Source: Phoebastria nigripes
Taxonomy: Eukaryota > Chordata > Aves > Procellariiformes > Diomedeidae
Direction of reading: 5' to 3'
DNA length: 64,000 nucleotides
Assembly: GCA_035582835.1 (NCBI GenBank)
Contig: JAYKAV010000433.1
Coordinates: forward strand, 517,851-581,850
The stretch's first letter is position 1. Every line of letters starts with the position of its first letter. The position numbers and the translations under genes are program-made. Positions 56,378-64,000 of this stretch are shown here, piece after piece. The notes under the pieces are model-generated. The model was not told where the DNA came from and did no database searches. It saw only the letters and a list, made by a program, of their open reading frames with translations.

Positions 56378-59300
56378 TCAAATTTTTTTGTTGTTTTTTG
56401 GCGGTGGTTTTTTTTAGGTTAAAACTGCCAATGGACACGAGGGATGATGAATTTTTTCCAAAGCGATCCAAGTGACAAACTCAGCCCAAGTACCCGAGAG
56501 TCCCACATCACTCTAAATATATTTGGAATTTTTATTCCAGAGTAGTCAGGGAATTCTCTTTAAGAAAACCAGACATGTCAGCGGAAGCGTTAAACCCCCG
56601 GCTTTTTTCGGCAGGGCTCGTCCCTGACGCTGCCGAAAGCTGGGGGGCAACNGGCGGCGCTGGGAGCCCGTAGGCAGCGCTTCGGGGGAGGGCTTGGGGA
56701 GGCGGAATCCGGGCTCCTGCCGCCTGAACATCTTATTTGCAGGGAAAAAACCCCAGGATCAGGCGTACGCTGAAGGGCTGAAGGCCGGGGGGGTGTTAAA
56801 TGTGACGGCTTTGAGCCCCCCGCCCCGGGGTTTGAACGCCTCGCCCGGTGGTTGGGGTGGTTGGATCTGGTCCGGTTCGTAAAAAATGGTGTTATTGCTG
56901 TAAATCGCAGCAATACAAATCAGGAGCAGACTCGGGTCCCCTCCGGCGGGCGTCGTTTGGGGGCTTACAGGCGCTGGGGCAGGGCAGGTTTCACTGCCCA
57001 GTGAGGCGGCGCGGGGACGCGTTGCCGTTCCCAGCACGTCGCCTCGCCCCGGGACGCGTGTCGGCCCCGGGTGCTGCTTTCTGGCCGTGAAGCCAACCGC
57101 TCTGAAACCTCCTCTTGTCGGGGAGGGAAGGGATGGCTCCCCTCGCCGCGGTTTTGGGGATGCTGTGCTCCCTCCCGGGCGGTCTGCACCTCGGCTAGCC
57201 CCGCACCTCCTCCTTAAGCTGCTCTTCAACTACGTTGGCCGCTTACAGACTGTATTGCTTTTTTNCCCCCCGGCTTTTGCTGATTGCGGGTTCTCCTTAA
57301 GGAGAAAGATGTTCTCCCTTTTGGCACCGCCAATGAGACATTAATCCCACTTTCACGTACTTTTACATCCGCTGTCTATAGGTGCAATTTAGCTGCTCAA
57401 CCCGGACCAGACCCCCCTTAAGCGCCTGATGCGGGTGAGGAGAAGCCCACCGCTGACCTCCGCGTTAGGCACACCTGTACGGTTTTCCTGATAATTTAAT
57501 AACTCCATCGTGGACTTTCTGGTGTCGTCCCCAAGACAAGGGGATGCCGAAGGGGACCTGGTGCTGCTTCTTTTGCAGCAGCAAAACCCGGTCCCTCTCT
57601 CTCCCTCCCGGGCGTCCCTCCTGCAGCGCCCTGCCTGCGAGGGAGCGCGTCGGTATTGTCACAAACATCATCTTTTTCATAAACANCATCTTTTTCATAA
57701 ACACAGAAAACAGGCGCTGCCTGATGTATGAAAAGCCAGAGACGACGCCAGCTGAGGTCAGACTTTGCAGATTCCCGCTGCCAGCAGTGAGCTTTGGATC
57801 AAGGACAAGGCAAATAGAAAAACGAATCTAGGAGCGGGTTAGGAAATCAATCGAAGAAGAAAAAAAAACAAACCCAAACGCCCAAGTGAACCGAGCCCCT
57901 TGGGCCGATGCCACCTATGAACCCTGTCCAGAAAAGTGAACGCACACGAATTAAATGCCTAAAAAAATACAGTGTCAGATGGGAGGAGAGGGTTTCTTCT
58001 TTAAATTAAAAACACATTTGGAAAAATAAATCTGCTGTAACATCTCATTTCCTCTCCTTGATTGGCTTACATGTTATCTGGTCTGATTTTAAACTGCTCC
58101 GCAGGGGATTTTTCATCCCGCGTGGTTATAAAGAGCCTGCCGGTGTCTGAGCACAACATAAAACAATAGGAAAAATAATACACCTGACGTGGCCGGCGGA
58201 GCCTCTCCTCGGCGTCACCGCGGGATCTGGGATCGCGGCGCATCCCTGGCCGGCGTGGGGGGGGGTCCCGGGGCACAGCCCCTCGCCGGGCGCTGGCCGC
58301 ATCCAGCTGCTTCCTCCAGCCCCCTTTAACTGGGATTATTTTTATCGGGGTAGGGGGAACCAAAAGCAGACGAATTGGCTTTAACCACTTTTTTGAGGGT
58401 CTCCTCTCTCCCCTCCTCACCAAGCTCTTGCTGGTCGCATTTTTGCCTTCCCTGGGTTATACCGATGCTAGAGCGTTCTCCTCCCGCCGTCCTCGCCGCC
58501 CAGCGCCGAAGCAGCTGGGGAATACACGGCTCTCCTCCCCCTCCGTGCTTCCGTTCATGGTTTTCAAATTTATTTCAAAATAAACGGCACATTGCTTGAT
58601 AGCAGTCGTCTTGCTAAGGGGCTTTCTCAGCCTGGCTGTAAAACAGTGCGGAGAGGTTTGGGTTTTTTTTTTTGCTTTTGCTTTCCCCCATCATTTACTC
58701 CCCGAAATGCAAGCCTTAGGCTCAGTTCACCATTCTGCTTCCCCAGCGTGAATCTCTGCAATGAATTGGACTTGGATTTACTAACCCAACGCGGGTAGAA
58801 ATGTTGTTCTCCTTATTGTAAATCCTAATGACAGTAATCACTTAAGAAATAATTAAACCTACACAGGAGGGAGCTGGGAAAGCAGCCGGTGAAGCTGGGA
58901 GCAAAGCCTTGAGCAAAGGGATGCTCAAACCCACCCCGGAGGTGTCGGGAAATTATTTGCTTTGAGTTATCATCAAATCTGTTAATATTTGGATTTGAAT
59001 GAGTGGCGCGTCCCTCGCCTGCTCTGGGGGTGACTTGGGGAAGGCGTTGGAGGGGGGGGAGAGCCCCGATTCNGGCTCTCCTGGGAAGCCGGCAGAGATG
59101 CAGCTCTCGGCACCGCTTCCCTCCGGGTAATTCGGCTGAAAACCCGCTGAGGTTTGCCCAGAGGGGACGCGGGTTGGTGGCTCCGTGGCTGTAAAGAAGG
59201 TTGTAAAGAGGAAAACACGCTCAGCGTCACTCGGGGCTGTTTCACAGGGGGGGGGTCGAGGGGAGCCCACGGCCGTGTCCCCTGCGCTCACACCGGCTGC

Positions 59301-62300
59301 TGCGCCCACGGGGATTTTGTTTGAATGCCCCCGAGGAGGGGAGCTAGCTGCACACCGCTAAGGAGGGGGGTAGTTCTAAAACACACCAGCAAAATGTGTC
59401 TGCCCGTCCTCCTGCGGCTGGCTGAGAGAGTACGAGCTCGTTACTGCCAACACTTCGTCAGCTGAAGCATCAGAGGGCTATAGGAAGGATCCAAAGCTCC
59501 AGCCCAGCTGGTTTTCCTTGTGGTATGGGATTTTTGGGGGCATGCCGGGCCAATCCCTTAAAATCTCGGACATTTTGGAAGTAACTCGCCTCCTGGGTTG
59601 CATCGCAATTGCCATGAAGCCAAAGGCTGGGAACTTTTCTTGCCGGAATCCCACCTCACGGAGGGACGGGGCACGCAGGGTGGCCGGGAGCTGCCTGCGG
59701 GATGGCTGGCCCCGCGCTCCTGCCTCCTCTTTTGCAGTTCCAGGGCTGTGACTGAGAAAGACGGCCGACGATTCTGCAGCGAAGGCGGTTTCATGCTGCC
59801 CTGCAGAGGCGGATTGCAGCCCTGCCCGCGCTGGGTTTGCAGTGCGTCCTCACAGCCCGTCCCGGGGGAAAGCTCCTGGAAGCCACAGGGTTGGTTTAAC
59901 CTCCCAAAGCTCACGCGAGACCCCTGCCCCAGCCGAGGGGGGGGTTGGCCTCCACGGGCTTTGCCAACAGCCCCGGAGGAGCTGCAGCAGCGGAAGGGGC
60001 GACCGAGCCCTGTTCCTGCGGTGCCTGGAGCCTCTCGTGTCGATTTTTGCTTTGGTTTTTTTCTCCCCTCCCTTTCCCCCTGCATCCAGCTCTGTCACCC
60101 AGCCGGGATCCCAACTGAACTGTGCAATGGGGTGGATGATATTCCCCAAGTCCTCCAGCCCCATCTTGTATGGATTTTCTGCTCCAGCAGCAGCACAAAA
60201 CACAGCTGACGTTTAAGGAGCCCGGAGCACCGGTGGCTCGGGTACGGTCCAAAGCATTTTCTGGAGCTCATGCGAGGCACGGAGGGCATTCGCGGGGGGG
60301 GGACAGCGAGGACCTGCTCCTCCGCGGTCGTTGTACCCTGATGTTTGGACCAGGCTGAGCTTTAGCCCCCTTTAAAATTGGGCTTTTGCAACTTGCAAAG
60401 CCATAGATTAATAATCCTGCTTCAAGACGAGGTCCTGGTAGCTGGCCTAAACGAACGGCCTATTAAACGCAGCCCGTCTGTGCTAGCGATAAACTCGGTC
60501 TCCCTGCCCTCGTGGGGAAGGCAGCGGAGGGAGGGATGCTGGTGCCAAGGTGCCGCATCCCTCCGGGAGGCTGCGCCTGGCTGAGGTTTACCAGAAGGAG
60601 CACTTGGAGGTTAAGAAGCCAACGCGCTGTTTCCAGGCAGCCTGGGTTCACACAAAGTTGGAGCAGCAAGGAATGAAAGCCGTCTGTTACCCTTTCGCTG
60701 GAGTCAAGCCACTTTGGCCTGACACATCCATTAAAAAAGCAACGCGGGACGTTTCTTCCGCTCCAAAGGCAAGGGGAGGCTCTTTCGCTATTCCTGAGGC
60801 AGCCAAAATTTCATCCAAAGTGGATATATGTAACGCAGAAGTTGTGGACACGGCGGATGAGCATCGCACAGGAACCCCGGGCAGCACCCGCACCTTATTT
60901 TAAGCCCCAGCCTTCCTTAGCGAGACTCCCCTGCGGCATCTTTGCTCTGGCCCTATCGCCCCTGCAAGCGGTTTGGGTATTAAGGGTATTTTTGGTTCAG
61001 TTCTTCCTTCTCCTGCTTTGGGAGGTTTATTTCTGCAGCTCTTGCACGGTGCCGGCTGCTGTTGCGTAAAGCCTAAGCCGTGTCTCAAGTCTGGCAGAGG
61101 ATTGTGCTGGGGACGACGGGTTTGCTTCGAGCGCCTCGGAGGTGTCTTTTGGGGGCCTTTGAGGTCTTCTCGACGGCGCGATGAATTCAGTCCTCGGGAG
61201 GCTTCGTCAGCTGCTGCTAGTGAGGGCAGCGGGCTTCGAGTTGTTGAGAGCAAGTGAGGGCAGGGCTTGGGATGATCATGTGCTTGCAGAAGACGAGCTC
61301 GTGAAGGCATCGGGCAGCAGGAATGGGCTAAGCAAAGGGAAGTAGTTTTTCATGCAGCAGATAATTACACGTTACTCTATTCAGATCTATTCAAATTCAA
61401 CCTAAAGAGCTGTAAGTGAGCTTGTAGCCCAGCTAGATGCTACGACATTGTCTGCGCTGCATTCAGAGCTGCCTAGGGCTTTAAATTTGTGGGGTTAGCC
61501 CATTATACACGGTTTCACGAAAAATGGGTGGAGAACATTGCATTTTCAAAGAGCAACTCGCCAGCAGCGCAGCTGGCTGGAAGATGGGGAGACCCGGATT
61601 TCAGAGGCACCGGAAAAGCTCCTGGGTTTGAAGCTCACTTGGGATCTGCCCTGCTCAAGAACCGGAGCAGAGGGAGACGTGTTCCTGAGTCCGGGAATTG
61701 CTACTGTGGGTTTCTGCTGCCACGTGTTCAGCCTCAAAAACAACCCAAGATGGGGGGTGGGGGGGGCACACAATGCCAAAGACACCTCATGGACCAGCAG
61801 CTGCAGGTCAGGGATCCACCATCACCCTCCATCCCATTCATTTTGAGGATGCTTCCTCTGCGTTAGCAGCACGAATGCTGAATTCTGCTGGATATATCTG
61901 CCAACCCGCCTGCGCTCGAGGCNGGGAGAGCCGAGACACCCTGGTTTATGCAGCTGGAACTTCGGCGCGATGCAAGAGCGACGCGGTAGCGGGATGTGCC
62001 TGGCTCTGCAGGTGCTCGTGCCCAACGGGAGAAGGCAGAAACCTTTCAAATCTTACAGGCTGGTGGAGGTAATGGGATGGATAAATGGCAACNGCTGGAT
62101 TTATAGGCAGGAAGGTTAAGCCTCCATATCACTTGACTCTTGCCCTCATGGCTAGCAGGAATTCAGTTTTTTTTGGGTTGGGGTGAAACAAGGGCTCTGT
62201 CTGGGAGGAAAAACAGGTCTTAGGAAGAGCTGGAAGCTTAGTCCTGCCCCCGAGAGGGCTGTGATAATGGAGCAACTGTGCGAAGGCTGGAGATAGCTCA

Positions 62301-63413
62301 TCCCTTGGATCCAGACTTTTACAAACCAGCTGGGTTCAGACTCTGGAAATGGTGTTGAAATAGTCCCGAAAGGGTCTGCACGTCTCCTGCGAGGGTGGGT
62401 GCAACAGCCCTCTCCTCCAGCCGCCGTAGGCTTCCAAGGGAATTAATTTGCTTCTCTATCACTTAATAAACCGGTCCTAAAAGTCCTGCTCAAAGACGAC
62501 GATGCCAGTGCCCCCAGGGATGCCACGCACGGGCTGACAGCCTTTCTTTTCCTGTAATTAAAAGCTATTCAAGGGGCGTTTGCGTGCTGGCAGAGGGAGG
62601 GAGAGTGTCCTGCCAGGGAGAAGAAGGGGGCCGAAATGAGAAAGTCCCCTCTGGCATGCGTAACGGGGAAATAATCACCGCTCTCCGTCAACTGGCTGTT
62701 GTTTCTGGGCGAGCACAAGGCAGGGCAGCTCAGGCTGCTTGGCGAGGGACCAGCTCCCCCCCGCCGCTGTCTCGCCCCTGGGAGGGAGAAGAGATTAAGC
62801 CGCAGATTAATGCTGACAGGAGGGCTGGCTCGTGACAAGATAGATGACAGGGTTACACGGCAATGCGTGAGAAGCCAGCCCCTCTCGAGCCAGCATGGTT
62901 TTCCTTGCGTGACTGCTTTCCTCCTCTCTTCCAGCCAGCTCCCACCTTGGGAAAGGCGCCTTTAACCCGTTCCTGCCCACCGATGGATGGGGAGCACACG
63001 AGGCCGGAGGAGACGTGGAGCAGGAGAGGAAACCTGGGACCAGGTCAGAAGTAGAATAAAAATGCCCCAAACCAGCCTTGTTCTGGGAGCAGCTTCGTTC
63101 GCTCGTTAGCCTTGCCGGATGCACAGCCTCCCTGGACCTACAGAGTCCTTTAATGCCTCCAGCATCCATAATCCTTTTGCCCAGTCTCTGATAAATTCAC
63201 AAGCATGCATTTCTGGCAGCAGTTGAGTACTCGGGTTTTTATTGCAGCTGTAAAGACAAACTGCTCTCCTCCTCGCTTCGCTTAGTGCATCCACTTGGAA
63301 GTCCCTGCACTCCCAGGCTTCACCCTAAACATCCCCAAGGTTGGCCTTTCTCGCAGGAGCGTGGTCTCCCACAGGCAGCTCTGAGCTTCCCCTTTCCATG
63401 AGGCAGGTCGGCC

Positions 63414-63470
63414 GCTCACCACGACCACCTTCTGCTCACCACGACCACCTTTGCTCACCACGACCACCAC
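63414..63470. repeat. Three-copy 19-20-bp tandem repeat
   Basis: The units start at 63414, 63434 and 63453, each GCTCACCACGACCACC followed by a short variable end. Confidence 0.85.
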
Positions 63471-64000
63471 CTGAACCCTCTCACATGCCACCCAGGTGCT
63501 CTGCTGTGCTTTTCCCTCTATTTCATACACTCAAGCGTCTAAACCTGTTACTTAAGCAAGTCACAGAGCGAAGCATACATAAAGTTGACTTTTATTGTGC
63601 TTTCTGTCCCAAGATTGGTTTAACCGACTATTAAGAATATTAACGTCACTTTTCTGCCCGAGGCGTAATGCAGAATGTGCCCCACAGCTACAGGATGGAC
63701 TTGAGGGTCTTAAGCTAGAGAAGTGCTGGAGCTCATTAACCCTGACCAGCCAGGCTCAAAGATTCACTTTCATTTCAGAGTTTTTAGTCTAGCAAAGCCT
63801 TTCCCTCGGGGGGGTGGTGGTGGTGATCTGCACACAATTGTACTTTCCTCATTTTCCAGCAGATTTAGATGTTTTTAAAATATGTGATGGACCATCAGTA
63901 ATTAAAGGATCATATTTTGTACAAAATCTGGACAAAGAAACAAGTACAGTCAAGTTATCTTACAAACAAGCTTCTGCTAAAGAAAAATAAAAATCCTCAG
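63471..64000. other. Right-edge sequence, no gene recognised
   Basis: More AT-rich than the DNA before it. AATAAA occurs on the - strand near 63590 and on the + strand near 63985. It could be the 3' UTR of a - strand gene beyond the window, but no coding exon is visible. Confidence 0.4.

Larger units (their letters stand above)
55190..63400. other. GC-rich region without a recognised gene
   Basis: About 8 kb with CpG-rich patches near 55200-55400, 56600-57200 and 58190-58560. Open frames of 60-200 codons on both strands overlap each other and show no family features, no consistent splice structure and no conserved motifs I can name. One full XRE match, TTGCGTGAC, lies at 62905-62913. Confidence 0.55.

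Noticed and set aside
59558..60252. Overlapping 113-203-codon frames on both strands
   Set aside because: Frames on both strands overlap in several phases with Pro/Gly/Ser-rich content and no motif. They look like chance in GC-rich DNA.
1..64000. CRISPR arrays, bacterial operons, tRNA or rRNA genes, intact endogenous retrovirus
   Set aside because: None is visible; the window is an ordinary vertebrate genic region.

Overview
The window is vertebrate nuclear DNA, most likely from a bird; another archosaur or a turtle is possible. The evidence is spliced genes with GT-AG introns, several CR1 LINE remnants (one carries the avian/reptilian CR1 3' end with its ATTCTATG repeat), no mammalian Alu or L1, and a CYP1C-type P450, a subfamily that mammals lost. 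Isolated N bases are scattered through the window, about one every 1-2 kb, so this is a consensus with ambiguous positions.

There are two supported protein-coding genes, convergent (tail to tail). The left one, on the + strand, is RMDN3 (PTPIP51/FAM82A2), an outer-mitochondrial-membrane protein that tethers ER to mitochondria. I could assemble 12 coding exons between 463 and 40501 into an open frame of 449 codons plus stop. All junctions are GT-AG and all phases agree. Its promoter is a CpG island with a palindromic CRE and two more TGACG sites. A GGTGTA/GGTGCA hexamer satellite lies immediately upstream, at the window edge. Intron 6 is about 19.6 kb, nearly half of the gene, and holds at least three decayed CR1 copies.

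The right one, on the - strand, is an intact intronless CYP1-family cytochrome P450 (50108-51667, 518 aa), best called CYP1C1. It has a TATA box very close to the ATG, a nearby AATAAA, a G-rich promoter, and five full-consensus AhR/ARNT xenobiotic response elements 0.9-3.1 kb upstream.

The pair is the most informative point. In human, RMDN2 and CYP1B1 are also adjacent and convergent. RMDN3-CYP1C1 here looks like the sister copy of that block, as expected from the early vertebrate genome duplications.

Layout: 1-245 satellite; 245-1000 CpG island and RMDN3 exon 1; 1.0-40.5 kb AT-rich RMDN3 exons and introns; 40.5-45 kb 3' UTR or flank with an inverted repeat; 45-49.9 kb intergenic, with a shift to GC-rich sequence and an orphan CpG island near 47.2 kb; 49.9-51.7 kb CYP1C1; 51.7-55 kb its GC-rich regulatory flank; 55-64 kb GC-rich DNA with simple repeats in which I found no supportable gene.
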